Source: Advenella kashmirensis W13003 (GTDB lineage Bacteria; Pseudomonadota; Gammaproteobacteria; Burkholderiales; Burkholderiaceae_B). From it: a stretch of DNA of 64,000 bases. Below the pieces are notes generated by a model. It had not been told where the DNA came from. It ran no database searches and was given only the letters and a program-made list of their open reading frames with translations. The position numbers were made by a program, and so were the translations under genes. The stretch lies in assembly GCF_000506985.1 (NCBI RefSeq), contig NZ_KI650979.1, positions 62,001-126,000 on the forward strand. The letters are read 5' to 3'. How positions within the stretch are numbered: position 1 is the first letter of the stretch; every line of letters begins with the position of its first letter. This document shows, in pieces, positions 1 through 9,961 of this stretch.

Positions 1-2
1 CA

Positions 3-767
3 CGGGACGGGCGGGTCAAGGCCAATGTGGTCCAGGTGGCACCCGATGTTTCGGGGCTGGTCAAAAGCGTAGCCGTGCACGACAACCAGGACGTCAGGGC
101 CGGCGATTTGCTGTTCGAAGTTGACCACGCGCGTTATCAATTGGCCTTTGACCAGGCTCAGGCAGGCGTGAATGCAGGAACGGCCGCACGTGACCAGGCT
201 CAGCGCGATCTGAAGCGCAATCGCTCGCTGGGCAAACTGGTAGCCGCCGAAATCGTGGAACAAAGCCGCATGCGCCTGAATCAGGCAGAGGCAGCATTAG
301 CTCAAGCCCAGGTGCAACTGGCAACCGCGAAACTGAATCTGACACGCAGTCGGGTATACGCCGTAACCGATGGCCGGATCACCAATCTGAGTTTGCGCGC
401 GGGCGATTACGTCACAGTAGGCAAACCGGTACTGGCCTTGATTGACAGCGCTTCGTTCTACGTTGAAGGCTATTTTGAAGAAGGCAAACTCAAAAATATC
501 CATGAAAATGATCCCGCCACCGTCACCCTGATGGGAAACAGCGGCGAACTCAAGGGCCACGTGCAAAGCATTGCATTGGGTATTGCAGACCGGGACCGCG
601 GTGTAGGCAATGATTTGCTGCCCAATGTCAACCCGACCTTCAACTGGATCCGGCTCGCGCAGCGGGTGCCGGTGCGCATCGCCATAGACCAGAAGGACCC
701 GGCCACGTTGCTGGTGGCCGGACAGACGGCGACCGTGAGTATTGACCCACCTTCCCGCACAAAATAA
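3..767 (+). CDS. HlyD-family efflux adaptor (EmrA/AaeA-like), 5' end cut by window
   Basis: This is the periplasmic membrane-fusion subunit of a tripartite efflux pump, linking an inner-membrane pump to an outer-membrane channel. The reading frame is open from base 3 and the first visible residues (RDGRVKANVVQVAPDVSG) are the biotinyl-lipoyl-like start of the family, so the membrane anchor lies before the window. An alanine/glutamine-rich coiled-coil hairpin follows (about residues 45-110 of the visible part), then a second lipoyl half and a beta-barrel. The NodT-type channel gene follows after 34 bases. The wording of the first lipoyl half resembles EmrA/AaeA (drug or aromatic-acid export); the substrate is unknown. 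Family is clear, specificity is not. Confidence 0.9.
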   Translation, partial: RDGRVKANVVQVAPDVSGLVKSVAVHDNQDVRAGDLLFEVDHARYQLAFDQAQAGVNAGTAARDQAQRDLKRNRSLGKLVAAEIVEQSRMRLNQAEAALAQAQVQLATAKLNLTRSRVYAVTDGRITNLSLRAGDYVTVGKPVLALIDSASFYVEGYFEEGKLKNIHENDPATVTLMGNSGELKGHVQSIALGIADRDRGVGNDLLPNVNPTFNWIRLAQRVPVRIAIDQKDPATLLVAGQTATVSIDPPSRTK

Positions 768-801
768 CTCAAACCCACGCCGATATTTTCAGGCAACGAT
801 T

Positions 802-2220
802 ATGATCCATCGCTTAACTACACTTGCTTTTATTCTTCTGCTTGCGGGATGCACTACCGTCGGGCCGGATTATGAGACCCCAAAAGGTGCAGCAGTACAA
901 CGACCTTCGGCGCAAGGCACTTTTGTAGGCGCGGACAATAACAAGGTTTACTCCGCACAGCCTTTGCCTGATCACTGGTGGCGACTCAATCACGATCCCG
1001 TACTGGATCGTCTGGTCAGCAAGGCGCTGGCCAACAACGCCAACCTTCGGGCAGCGTCGGCCAATCTGGCCCGCGCCCGTGCTGCAGTCCAGGGCGCCGA
1101 AGCACAACAGGCACCCACCATCGGCGTGAACGCGTCGCCCCAATACGGCCACAGCTCAGGCCTGCAGCAACTGCAGCCCGATCTACGCCCACCGGATCGC
1201 TGGTCCTACAGCAGTGGCATCAATATCGCCTACCAGGTCGACCTGTTCGGACAAATTCGCCGGGCCGTAGAGGCCTCAGAACAGGACGCACTGGCGGCCC
1301 AGGCAGCATACGAGGCAGTCCGCGTGACCGTGGCCGCCGAAACGGCAAGAGCCTACGCGGCCATCTGTTCAGCAGGCATGGAACGCGCATCTGCCAGCAA
1401 ATCGGTACGTATCCAGAAGGAGTCTGCCAGTATCGCCAACCAATTGTGGCAGGCCGGACGCGGCACAGAACTGGATGTGACACGGGCACGCGGTCTGGTC
1501 CAGCAATTGACCGCGAACATTCCCATGTTGCAGGCGCGCCAGCAGGTTGCCCTGTTCAGGCTGGCCACGCTGACCGGCGAGACGCCGTCTGCCATGCCTG
1601 CATCGCTTCTGGAGTGCGCTACACCGCCAAGATTTACCGGTTCGATCCCGGTTGGCAATGGTCAGCAGCTATTGCGCCGCCGACCCGATATCCGTCAGGC
1701 CGAACGCACGCTGGCCGCCGCAACCGCCAGAATCGGGGTAGCGATCGGCGATCTCTATCCAAAAATTTCCCTGGGTCTGTCCGCTGCGTCTGCCGGCCCC
1801 ACAAGCATGCTCGGCAACAAAAGTACCTTCAGCCTCAACATGGGCCCGCTGATTTCGTGGACGCTGCCCAATACCGGGGCGGCGCGCGCCGCGATTGCCC
1901 AGGCCCGTGCGACGGCCGATGCAGAATATGCGCATTTCGATGCAACGGTTCTGAATGCCTTGCAGGAAACGGAAAGCGCCCTGGTGACCTATGCTCGCCA
2001 GCTTGAACGACATGCCTCTCTGCAGGCGGCACGCGACACGGCAGCCAGGGCCGCCAGCCAGGCATCCACGTTATACAAAGCAGGCAAAACCGATTATCTG
2101 CCCGTGCTCGATGCCCAGCGCACCCTGGCCGGCGCTGACAGCGCCCTGGCCGAATCACAGGCGCAATTGGCCAATATGCAGGTCGATGTTTTCCTTGCTC
2201 TGGGCGGAGGCTGGGAGTAA
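802..2220 (+). CDS. NodT-family outer-membrane efflux lipoprotein
   Basis: Outer-membrane channel of a tripartite efflux system, 472 aa, usual length for OprM/NodT proteins. I place the start at 802 because the protein then begins with a basic n-region, a hydrophobic core and the lipobox LLAGC, giving an acylated Cys. The frame is open from 742 but that would put 20 residues before the signal peptide. Two OEP-type repeats are visible (about residues 60-260 and 280-465) with the conserved RRPDIRQAERTL segment that opens the second repeat. It lies 34 bases after the adaptor gene and is presumably co-transcribed with it. There is no inner-membrane pump downstream, so the pump gene must be upstream of the window. 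Confidence 0.92.
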   Translation: MIHRLTTLAFILLLAGCTTVGPDYETPKGAAVQRPSAQGTFVGADNNKVYSAQPLPDHWWRLNHDPVLDRLVSKALANNANLRAASANLARARAAVQGAEAQQAPTIGVNASPQYGHSSGLQQLQPDLRPPDRWSYSSGINIAYQVDLFGQIRRAVEASEQDALAAQAAYEAVRVTVAAETARAYAAICSAGMERASASKSVRIQKESASIANQLWQAGRGTELDVTRARGLVQQLTANIPMLQARQQVALFRLATLTGETPSAMPASLLECATPPRFTGSIPVGNGQQLLRRRPDIRQAERTLAAATARIGVAIGDLYPKISLGLSAASAGPTSMLGNKSTFSLNMGPLISWTLPNTGAARAAIAQARATADAEYAHFDATVLNALQETESALVTYARQLERHASLQAARDTAARAASQASTLYKAGKTDYLPVLDAQRTLAGADSALAESQAQLANMQVDVFLALGGGWE

Positions 2221-2302
2221 ACCGGCGATTGTGTTGCCACCTCGCGGCGCCGGTTGACTCGGTGGCATACGGCCTATGCCGGCTATAAGCATTGCAACAA
2301 CG

Positions 2303-4768
2303 CTAGGCCAAATCCGGCAGCGTCTGTGCGAGGCCTGGCATGTCCTGCCAGGGATCGTCGGCCAGACGCGCCAGGCGCTGGCGCAGGTTTTTAATATTGA
2401 AGGCATCTGACGATTTGATGCGACCCAGTTCATCCCAGCGCAAGGGCGTGGCCACCGCCGCACCCGGCCTGGCCCGCAATGAATACGAACATACACTGGT
2501 CGCCCCCCGCCCGTTGCGCAAATAGTCAACAAAAATCAGCCCCTTGCGCTGTTTTTTGGACGCCGTTGCAATGTACCGGTCGGGATGGGCACCTGCCATT
2601 GATTCAGCAAACGCCCGGGCAAAATGTCGCGCATCGTCCCATGGCACGGCGGGTGTCAACGGCACAACAACATGAAGCCCCTTGCCGCCAGTGGTGCGCA
2701 CGAAGGATTGCAACTGCAATTGCTCCAGCAGTTCACGCACATGGCGCGCCGCCTTTTTGACATTCGCCCAGGACACTTGCGGTGAAGGATCAAGATCAAA
2801 TACCAGATAATCACAATCGTCAGGATTGTCTGCCCGGGCGCCCCAGGGGTGGAACTCCAGAACATTGAACTGCACCAGTTGCATGATGTCTGTCTCGTCC
2901 CGAATCATCAGATAGTCCTGCCGTCCGCCCTTCTCCTCTTCCAGACTGACCGTACTGACCTGCATGCCAGCCGTGTGATGCTTCTGGAAAAAGCAGGCGT
3001 TCTGCGTGCCATCCGGACAGCGCAACACCGCCACCGGTCTCCCCTGCAGTCCCGGCAATAGCCAATCCATAACATGTTCGTAATAATCGGCGACATCCTG
3101 CTTGGTGATCTGCATGTCGGGGTACACCAGACGCGCGGGGCTGCTGATTTCAACGACTGCCTTATTCATGTTCACCTCTTTGCTCTGATTTTTTCGCAAG
3201 TCAGCAACCGATTTGTCTTCTCGCAATGTCTTGAACGCCGTATGACGCAATAACCCCTGACTGCTGAGCCCACGGTAAAACACTTCTACCACGTGCCGCG
3301 GCACCACCCATTTTGCCCGACGCAGGTCAGAATCTATGCCGGCGACGCCGACGCTGGGCTGCGTCGTCGCATCAGGCCGCAGCCATGAAGACAATTGCCG
3401 CAACATCGCATCATTCATACCGGTGCCCACACGTCCTGCCAGTCGCCAGCCTTTGGGGCCGTCGGGAGTCGCCAGCAACAGCGAGCCAATACCGACACGG
3501 CTGCCCTGGGGCTCGATAAACCCGGCAATCGCAAACTCGTCACTGAGTTCCATTTTGATTTTCTGCCAACTTCTGCTGCGGCCGGCCCGATATGGCGCAT
3601 CCACTTTCTTGGAAATGATCCCTTCCAGGTTTTCAGCCGTCACTTGTTCAAACACCTGGGGTCCGGAGCCGATCACATGCGAGCTGTAGCGCAATCGCGG
3701 CGGCGACTCCTGCAAGACGGTTTCAAGCAAGGCCTTGCGCAAATGTAATGGTACGTCGCACAGATCAAACCCGCTCAGATGAGTCAGGTCGAACAACAGA
3801 TAACTCAATGGCGCCTGTGCCTCGCCAGAGAGCGTTGCCTGCAAAGCCGAAAAATCACTGCGCACGCCATCGAGCACGACCAGTTCACCATCGAAAGCCG
3901 CGTGCTGCAAACCCAGCGCTGCCATATCTCGGGCGATGTCCGGGAGGCGCTCGGTCCAGTCCAGCCCGTTGCGTGACCACAGGGCAGGAACACCTTCGAC
4001 AATCGTGCACAGCAAACGATAGCCATCCCATTTGACCTCGTGCAGCCAGCCATCTCCTGAAGGCGCCTTGTCAGCGATATGACACAATTGGGGGGCAAAC
4101 GCCGCCTGTTTCAAGACCTGGCGCCGCGCACCGTCGAGGTTGCCCGGGGTCTGTGCCTGTCTCTGTGATGTGCTTTGCCGTGCATGCTTTTTGTGATTTG
4201 TCTTTCTGTTCGATGCGCCAGCAACAGTACGCTTTTTCCGGGGTGGCATGGGCCTGCCCGCGGCATCCAGAAAATCGTCGGCTTCGTGCTGCTGCGCAAA
4301 GGCGTCGTCCTGCTTGATCAACAACCACTCCGGTTGACGACTGCGGCGATGACTGCGAATCAAATGCCATCCGCCCCGCAGGATCTCTCCGAATAGTTCA
4401 AATTTCAAATGACCTTTGGCCAGTTGGGCCTGTGCGTCTTCGTCCGAACTCCAGATACCGCTGTCAAAGATTTTGACATTGCCGCCGCCATATTCGCCCT
4501 TGGGAATATCACCCTCAAAGTCTGCGTAACTGACGGGATGATCTTCTACCTGCACGGCCAATCGCTTCACTGCGGGATCCAGGCTCGGCCCCTTGGGGAC
4601 TGCCCAACTCTTGAGCGCGTTCCCCACCTGCAGGCGAAAATCGTAATGGCGATGACTGGCATGATGAAGCTGCACCACAAACAGCGTGCGATCCCCCTTA
4701 ATCTTGCTGTCCTGGGGCTCAGGAGTATGTTCGAACCGGCGTTTGCGCTGATAATCGGCCAGACTCAT
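2303..4768 (-). CDS. ligD: Multidomain ATP-dependent DNA ligase LigD (NHEJ)
   Basis: End-processing and sealing enzyme of bacterial non-homologous end joining, 821 aa, with the Pseudomonas-type order phosphoesterase-ligase-polymerase. The 3'-phosphoesterase domain (about 1-170) carries the His/Asp set in LHHASHRHYDFRL (residues 34-46). The ligase domain (about 215-520) has the AMP-accepting lysine Lys246 in EVKWDGYR, the DGELVVLD motif (293-300), EGIISKK (382-388) and SWQKIK. The primase-polymerase domain (about 535-821) has the metal-binding pair Asp658/Asp660 in YLVFDLDPSP and the RTTGGKGLHVVVPL segment. A basic linker joins PE and LIG (175-215). It follows ku by 28 bases on the same strand, so the two form an operon. 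Confidence 0.97.
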   Translation of the reverse strand: MSLADYQRKRRFEHTPEPQDSKIKGDRTLFVVQLHHASHRHYDFRLQVGNALKSWAVPKGPSLDPAVKRLAVQVEDHPVSYADFEGDIPKGEYGGGNVKIFDSGIWSSDEDAQAQLAKGHLKFELFGEILRGGWHLIRSHRRSRQPEWLLIKQDDAFAQQHEADDFLDAAGRPMPPRKKRTVAGASNRKTNHKKHARQSTSQRQAQTPGNLDGARRQVLKQAAFAPQLCHIADKAPSGDGWLHEVKWDGYRLLCTIVEGVPALWSRNGLDWTERLPDIARDMAALGLQHAAFDGELVVLDGVRSDFSALQATLSGEAQAPLSYLLFDLTHLSGFDLCDVPLHLRKALLETVLQESPPRLRYSSHVIGSGPQVFEQVTAENLEGIISKKVDAPYRAGRSRSWQKIKMELSDEFAIAGFIEPQGSRVGIGSLLLATPDGPKGWRLAGRVGTGMNDAMLRQLSSWLRPDATTQPSVGVAGIDSDLRRAKWVVPRHVVEVFYRGLSSQGLLRHTAFKTLREDKSVADLRKNQSKEVNMNKAVVEISSPARLVYPDMQITKQDVADYYEHVMDWLLPGLQGRPVAVLRCPDGTQNACFFQKHHTAGMQVSTVSLEEEKGGRQDYLMIRDETDIMQLVQFNVLEFHPWGARADNPDDCDYLVFDLDPSPQVSWANVKKAARHVRELLEQLQLQSFVRTTGGKGLHVVVPLTPAVPWDDARHFARAFAESMAGAHPDRYIATASKKQRKGLIFVDYLRNGRGATSVCSYSLRARPGAAVATPLRWDELGRIKSSDAFNIKNLRQRLARLADDPWQDMPGLAQTLPDLA

Positions 4769-4796
4769 GTATGTCCTTTTAAATCAGTTGAACGGA

Positions 4797-5849
4797 TCAG
4801 GCTGCCTTTTTCTTGTTGTCCGCATTTTTTCGGGAACGGGAAGCCGAAGACGCCGACTTTTTGCCCGCAGTCTTGGCGGCAGAACGGGTTTGGCTGGCCG
4901 TCCTGGTCGTTTTTTTGGCTGTCTTGGCTGTCTTTTTCGCCGGCGTCTTTTTTGCCGGCGCCTTTTTCGCGCTCTTGCCCGCAGTCGACGCGGTCGTCTT
5001 CGAATCCGGTTTTTTCCCTGAAACCGAGCCCCCTTTTGCCGGTGTGCGCTTATTGGTGGCCAGGCTCTCCTTGAGCAGTGACATGAAATCCACCACGTTC
5101 GTCGTGGCATTCTCGACAGGGGCTTCATCTTCCTCTGTCTCGTGGCTGGCCACTTTATTGGCTTTCATTCGCTTTTTGATCACATCCGACAGCCGCTGGC
5201 GGAATTCATCTTTGTAATCCGCAGGCTTCCAGTCCGCCGCCATGGAGGAGATCAGCTGCCCCGCCATGGTCATTTCCTGTTTTGAAATCCGGTAGTCGGC
5301 CAATTTGCCTTCAGGGATCCGGTAGTCGTCGACGTCGACCAGTTCCTGGGGATAGCGCAGCAGAATCAGCATTAAGGCTGACCCCTGGGGCATGACTGCG
5401 CACAGATATTCGCGGGTGCGTATCACCACGCGTGCAATACCGATCTTTCCTGAATCACTCAGGGTTTCACGCAACAAAACATAGCCTTTCTCGGCCTTCT
5501 TGCCTGGCACCAGAACGTAGGGCTTTTCAAAGTAGGCCGGAGCAATGGCGCCGGCATCGACGAAGGCCTCCACATCGACCGACTCTTTGCTTTTGGGGGC
5601 TGCGTCACTGATGTCGTCAGGCTCGAGCACCACATAATTGCCTTTGCTATATTCGAATGCCTTGATGATGTCCTTCCACGGCACTTCATCACCTGTATCG
5701 GCGTTGACTCGTTCATACCGTATGGGCGTGTTGTCCCGGGAATCGAGCATGCGGAAATGCAGATCAGTGCGACGCTCACCGGGCATGAGCGCGACGGGAA
5801 TATTCAACAGTCCAAAAGAAAGCGTACCATTCCAGATCGGGCGTGCCAT
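4797..5849 (-). CDS. ku: Ku DNA end-binding protein (NHEJ)
   Basis: Homodimeric DNA-end-binding protein that recruits LigD to double-strand breaks, 350 aa. The start MARPIWNGTLSFGLLNIPV is the standard N-terminus of bacterial Ku, and the conserved beta-barrel core covers about residues 1-255. The last 75 or so residues form a low-complexity tail of Lys, Ala, Thr and Ser with APAKK/TPAKK repeats, resembling a histone H1-like DNA-binding extension. Extended basic tails are known in several bacterial Ku proteins, where they bind DNA non-specifically. First gene of the ku-ligD operon. No regulatory site was recognised upstream. Confidence 0.97.
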   Translation of the reverse strand: MARPIWNGTLSFGLLNIPVALMPGERRTDLHFRMLDSRDNTPIRYERVNADTGDEVPWKDIIKAFEYSKGNYVVLEPDDISDAAPKSKESVDVEAFVDAGAIAPAYFEKPYVLVPGKKAEKGYVLLRETLSDSGKIGIARVVIRTREYLCAVMPQGSALMLILLRYPQELVDVDDYRIPEGKLADYRISKQEMTMAGQLISSMAADWKPADYKDEFRQRLSDVIKKRMKANKVASHETEEDEAPVENATTNVVDFMSLLKESLATNKRTPAKGGSVSGKKPDSKTTASTAGKSAKKAPAKKTPAKKTAKTAKKTTRTASQTRSAAKTAGKKSASSASRSRKNADNKKKAA

Positions 5850-5945
5850 ATCAGTTCCTTGTTCAAGGTCGTCAATGCGCCAGAAACGCAGCGCAGGGAT
5901 CGGTTCTATGCCAAATGCAATGTAACGGGCAGCCTGCCTTGAGAT

Positions 5946-6374
5946 TTACGCCTGAACCACCTTCTGCCCCAGCGCATCGATCAGCGGCGTACCATCTTCT
6001 TTATTGAGCGCCCCTTTTTGGGGCAGCGGCAGAATGTCCAGCACTAATTCTGCGGGACGGCACAAGCGCGCGCCCTTTGGGGTGAGCACAAAGGGGCGAT
6101 TAATCAGGATGGGATATTCGATCATCGCATCCAGCAGGCGGGCATCGCTGACTGCCGGATCGTCCAGGCCCAGTTCCTTGAACAGCGTTTCTTTTTGACG
6201 GACTGCTTCCCGCACGCTGATACCCGCTTTCTCAATAATCGACTCCAGCTCAGCACGCGTGGGCGGATTGTGCAGGTACTCGATAACATCGGGTTCGACA
6301 CCAGTATTGCGAATCAGCGCCAGCGTGGTGCGCGACGTACCGCAGCGTGTATTGTGATAAATCGTAATATCCAT
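5946..6374 (-). CDS. arsC: ArsC-type arsenate reductase (thioredoxin-fold)
   Basis: Glutaredoxin-coupled reductase family protein, 142 aa, matching E. coli ArsC in length. The catalytic cysteine is Cys11 in YHNTRCGTSRTTL, and the downstream ILINRPFVLTPKGARLCRP segment carries the arginines that bind the oxyanion in the family. Expected reaction: arsenate + glutathione/glutaredoxin to arsenite. No arsR, arsB or acr3 gene is adjacent, so this is an isolated copy; such orphans may have other roles. The gene stands alone between ku and metY on the minus strand. Confidence 0.88.
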   Translation of the reverse strand: MDITIYHNTRCGTSRTTLALIRNTGVEPDVIEYLHNPPTRAELESIIEKAGISVREAVRQKETLFKELGLDDPAVSDARLLDAMIEYPILINRPFVLTPKGARLCRPAELVLDILPLPQKGALNKEDGTPLIDALGQKVVQA

Positions 6375-6460
6375 GAATTATCTCCTGTGCAAACGATGCG
6401 TTCATCATAGCACCGTTTGCCTCATGCAGCCCGCACGCGTTGCCAGACTGCGGGTCCATC

Positions 6461-7738
6461 TCAACCGCGGCTTTGCTGCAGGGCCTGATCCAGGTCTGCC
6501 AGAATATCGTCGATATGCTCAATGCCGATCGACAAACGCACCATATCCTGGCTGACACCCGCCTTCTCCAGCTCCTCTTCATTAAGCTGGCGATGTGTGG
6601 TCGTCGCCGGATGGCAAGCCAGCGATTTGGCATCGCCAATGTTGACCAACCGGGTGATCAGTTGCAGTGCATCAATAAAACGCGCGCCCGCCTGAGCATC
6701 ACCTTTGACACCAAAACACAGAATAGCCGACGGCGTGCCGCCCATATATTTTTTGGCCAGCTCATGCTCGGGATGATCCGGCAATCCGGCATATTTCACC
6801 CAACTGACCTGTTCATGTTTTTCCAGAAATCGAGCCACTTTCATCGCGTTTTCACAATGGCGTTCGACGCGCAGGGCAAGCGTTTCAATGCCCTGCAGAA
6901 TCTGGAATGCAGACAGGGGTGCCAGTGCCGAACCGGTATTGCGCAACGGACCGACCCGGCAGCGACCAATAAAGGCGGCTTCGCCAAAGGCCTCTGTATA
7001 GACCACCCCGTGATAGGCCTGATCGGGTTCGTTCAGAACCGCGAAGCGCGACTTGTGTTCTGCCCAGGGAAATTTCCCTGAATCGACCACCGCCCCCGCA
7101 ATGGTTGTGCCATGGCCGCCCATATATTTGGTGAGCGAATGCACGATGATATCTGCACCATGTTCAAAGGGACGGCATAACGCCGGTGTAGCAACGGTGT
7201 TATCCACGATCAGAGGTACGCCGTGACGATGAGCCGCATCGGCCAGCGCCCGGATGTCCACCAGATTGCCCGCCGGATTGCCAATGGATTCGCAGAACAC
7301 CGCTTTGGTTTTATCGTCAATCAGCGCTTCCAGTGCGTCGATATCATTGTGCGGCGCCATGCGCACCTCAATGCCCTGACGCGGGAAAGCATGAGCAAAC
7401 AGATTGTAGGTACCGCCATATAATTTGCTGACCGACACAATATTGTCACCCGCCTGGGTGATCGTTTGAATGGCATACGTGATTGCGGCCATACCCGAGG
7501 CCACGGCCAGTGCTGCAATCCCGCCTTCCAGCGCAGCAACCCGCTCTTCCAGCACGGCATTGGTCGGGTTCATGATCCGCGTATAAATATTGCCGGGTAC
7601 TTTCAAGTCGAACAGGTCGGCGCCATGTTGCGTGTTGTCGAATGCAAACGATGACGTCTGGTAAATAGGAACCGCAACAGCTTTTGTGGTGGGCTCGGGC
7701 GTATAGCCCGCGTGAATGGCCAATGTCTCAAGTTTCAT
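6461..7738 (-). CDS. metY: O-acetylhomoserine sulfhydrylase (MetY), PLP enzyme
   Basis: Cys/Met-metabolism PLP enzyme, 425 aa, making homocysteine from O-acetylhomoserine and sulfide. The protein begins [12 protein letters not shown], the typical MetY start. The PLP-binding lysine is Lys204 in [12 protein letters not shown], and the [13 protein letters not shown] segment is also typical. The 420-430 aa length separates MetY from the shorter MetB/MetZ enzymes. The gene ends 86 bases upstream of the arsC start. No SAM riboswitch or other leader structure was recognised before it. Methionine biosynthesis is the likely role. Confidence 0.93.
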   Translation of the reverse strand: MKLETLAIHAGYTPEPTTKAVAVPIYQTSSFAFDNTQHGADLFDLKVPGNIYTRIMNPTNAVLEERVAALEGGIAALAVASGMAAITYAIQTITQAGDNIVSVSKLYGGTYNLFAHAFPRQGIEVRMAPHNDIDALEALIDDKTKAVFCESIGNPAGNLVDIRALADAAHRHGVPLIVDNTVATPALCRPFEHGADIIVHSLTKYMGGHGTTIAGAVVDSGKFPWAEHKSRFAVLNEPDQAYHGVVYTEAFGEAAFIGRCRVGPLRNTGSALAPLSAFQILQGIETLALRVERHCENAMKVARFLEKHEQVSWVKYAGLPDHPEHELAKKYMGGTPSAILCFGVKGDAQAGARFIDALQLITRLVNIGDAKSLACHPATTTHRQLNEEELEKAGVSQDMVRLSIGIEHIDDILADLDQALQQSRG

Positions 7739-7894
7739 TTTTGCTCCTGCTGTTATTTGAATGCCGGAATCATAATACAGATTCTGAAAGGTATAAAAAA
7801 TATTGAATTAAATTGCCGATCCCGCTTTATAACCGACATCGTGGTTCCTGTCAGCCCGGTTCAGTATCTTTATATCTTTACTTATATATTCACG

Positions 7895-8791
7895 TCATAT
7901 TGTTTTATCAGGCCGCGTTTGCCGCGATCGCGAGGATTCACGGAAAGCGGCCGGCAGCCCCATCACCTGCGGCCGATTACCCTTGCGATATTCATCGGGC
8001 GTTGTTCCCATCAGACGACGGAACATGCTGATAAATGCGGACGCGCTACTGTAGCCCAGATCCAGACCGATCGTTTCCACGGTTTCGCCCTTGTCCAGCC
8101 GCGCGAGTGATGTCAGCACCTTAAGGCGTTGCCGCCACTCCACAAAAGACATGCCCAGATCGCGCTGACAGCGGCGCATCAGCGTTCTTTCGGTTGTATG
8201 GTTAAGCGTTGCAAATTCAGCAATCGTACGCGAATCACCCGGGTTTGCCTGCAAGGCAAGCAGCACAGGCTTGAGCAACGGGTCATTGGAGGCAGGCAGA
8301 TAAGTGCCGGTGCACTCAGCCTGTTCGAGCAAGTCCACCAACACCTGCAGCAAACGTTGTTCCTGGGGCGTGCCTGGAATGCCCGGGGGGGTTCTGCGCA
8401 GTTCCTCCAGCAACGCGCGCATAAACGGACTGACCGTGAGCGCACAGGTGACCTGGGGCAAATGCCGGCATAACGCTTTGTCGATATAAAGTGAACAATG
8501 ACTGGCCGCATGACGATTGAAGGCGACATGGGCGGTCTGGGGCGGGAGCCACATGCCGTACTGCGGCGGCGCAAGATAATGCTGCTGCGCCAGTTCAATT
8601 TCCATCACGCCACTGAAGGAATAGACAAACTCCCCCCAATCATGGAGATGACGCGGATAAACCGTGTCGGCCAGCACACTGACCGAACGGAAAACGAGCG
8701 GCGCGGGCAAGGTCGTCTCAAACGGCGGACGCCGCAGATGGGTCGCGGTCGCGTGGATCGCGTCGGGGAACGAAGGACGGGCTTTTCTCAT
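7895..8791 (-). CDS. AraC-family regulator (YeaM/NimR-like)
   Basis: Transcription regulator of 298 aa with an N-terminal cupin-like sensor (about 25-125, with YPRHLHDWGEFVYSFSG) and a C-terminal AraC double helix-turn-helix (about 180-275). The second HTH reads GLDLGYSSASAFISMFRRLMGTTPDEYR. Its gene is divergent from the EamA transporter gene across a 129-base gap. Regulators of this subtype usually control an adjacent exporter, so it most likely activates that gene. The effector is unknown. Confidence 0.88.
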   Translation of the reverse strand: MRKARPSFPDAIHATATHLRRPPFETTLPAPLVFRSVSVLADTVYPRHLHDWGEFVYSFSGVMEIELAQQHYLAPPQYGMWLPPQTAHVAFNRHAASHCSLYIDKALCRHLPQVTCALTVSPFMRALLEELRRTPPGIPGTPQEQRLLQVLVDLLEQAECTGTYLPASNDPLLKPVLLALQANPGDSRTIAEFATLNHTTERTLMRRCQRDLGMSFVEWRQRLKVLTSLARLDKGETVETIGLDLGYSSASAFISMFRRLMGTTPDEYRKGNRPQVMGLPAAFRESSRSRQTRPDKTI

Positions 8792-8920
8792 GACAAAACA
8801 AAACCGGGCACAGGAACTGACAGAATACCAATATCGACTGTCATATTTAAACTATATGTTGATTATCCGTCAATGAGATAATGTTTTGTCAGAAATACTT
8901 CACCTCACGTCGGAAAAATC

Positions 8921-9859
8921 ATGGAACAACGCAAGGCAATTGATGGCAAAGCCTCAGGGCTGATGCTGCTCACCTGCGCAATCTGGGGCCTGCAACAGGC
9001 CGTTCTCAAGGGAGCCGCGCCCGATGTCTCGCCGGTTTTCCAGATCGCCCTGCGTTCCGGCATTTCCGCCGTCATGGTCTTCGCCCTTATCTATGCCCGC
9101 GGCGATCGCATTTGCCTTTCCGATGGTACCTGGAAACCCGGTATCGCAGCTGGGCTGTTATTTGCACTGGAATTTTTGCTGGTCGGTGCAGGCCTGCGCT
9201 ATACCACGGCCTCGCATATGGTGATCTTCCTGTACACCGCGCCGGTCTTTGCGGCCCTTGGCCTGTTATGGAAACTGCCGGACGAGCGCCTGGCCCTGAC
9301 GCAATGGCTGGGCATCGGGGTTGCCTTCGCCGGTATTGTGGTGACCTTCACCGGCAACAACGGGTCTGGGGCACCAGACGGCAGTAACCCGTTATTGGGC
9401 GATTTGCTGGGCCTGGGCGCCGCCATCGCCTGGGGCGCCACGACGGTGGTCATCCGTACCACACGCCTGAGTAATAGTCCCAGCACCCACACCCTGCTTT
9501 ATCAACTGATCGGCGGCTTTGTTGTCCTGCTCACCGCCGCGATTCTGATGGATCAGACTTATTTTCATCCCACGCCCCGCGCCTTTGCCGCCATGACCTT
9601 CCAGATCTTCGTGGTCTCGTTCGGCAGCCTGCTTTTGTGGTTCTGGCTTTTACGCCAGTATCTGGCTTCCAGACTCGGGGTCCTGTCATTTCTGACGCCC
9701 CTGTTCGGCATTGCGTTTGGCGTGCTGCTGCTGGACGAACCGCTGGAGCCCAATTTCGTCGCCGGCTCCCTGCTGGTGCTGCTGGGTATATTGCTGGTGG
9801 GCGGCTATGGATGGATACAGCAAATCATGGTGCGCAGGCAAAACCCGGCTCCCCGCTAG
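8921..9859 (+). CDS. EamA/DMT-superfamily transporter
   Basis: Inner-membrane exporter of 312 aa with two EamA repeats (about residues 12-145 and 165-300) and roughly ten hydrophobic helices. The first repeat starts SGLMLLTCAIWGLQQAVLK, and the second includes LLGLGAAIAWGATTVVIR. Family members export amino acids or other small metabolites; nothing here fixes the substrate. It is divergent from an AraC regulator that probably controls it, and is followed after 102 bases by a LysE-family exporter on the same strand. Confidence 0.92.
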   Translation: MEQRKAIDGKASGLMLLTCAIWGLQQAVLKGAAPDVSPVFQIALRSGISAVMVFALIYARGDRICLSDGTWKPGIAAGLLFALEFLLVGAGLRYTTASHMVIFLYTAPVFAALGLLWKLPDERLALTQWLGIGVAFAGIVVTFTGNNGSGAPDGSNPLLGDLLGLGAAIAWGATTVVIRTTRLSNSPSTHTLLYQLIGGFVVLLTAAILMDQTYFHPTPRAFAAMTFQIFVVSFGSLLLWFWLLRQYLASRLGVLSFLTPLFGIAFGVLLLDEPLEPNFVAGSLLVLLGILLVGGYGWIQQIMVRRQNPAPR

Positions 9860-9961
9860 TCTGTACTTCAGGAACAGCTTGGTATATTCTGTGCGGGTCA
9901 TGGCGGCTTTCGGTTCCCGCATGCCGCTTTTACCGGAGTCCCTTTTTGCCGGAGTATCTGC

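Noticed and set aside
978-2006. Long open frame (342 codons) overlapping the NodT-type gene in another frame
   Set aside because: Composition is Arg/Gly/Ser-rich with no recognisable family; it lies wholly inside a clear efflux gene and is a frame shadow.
4797-5217. Plus-strand open frame opposite the ku tail
   Set aside because: It mirrors the Lys/Ala-rich tail as a Phe/Ala/Val-rich run; an artefact of the repetitive codons.
7739-7894. Riboswitch before metY
   Set aside because: The leader has no SAM-riboswitch core motif and no stable stem with T run was found.
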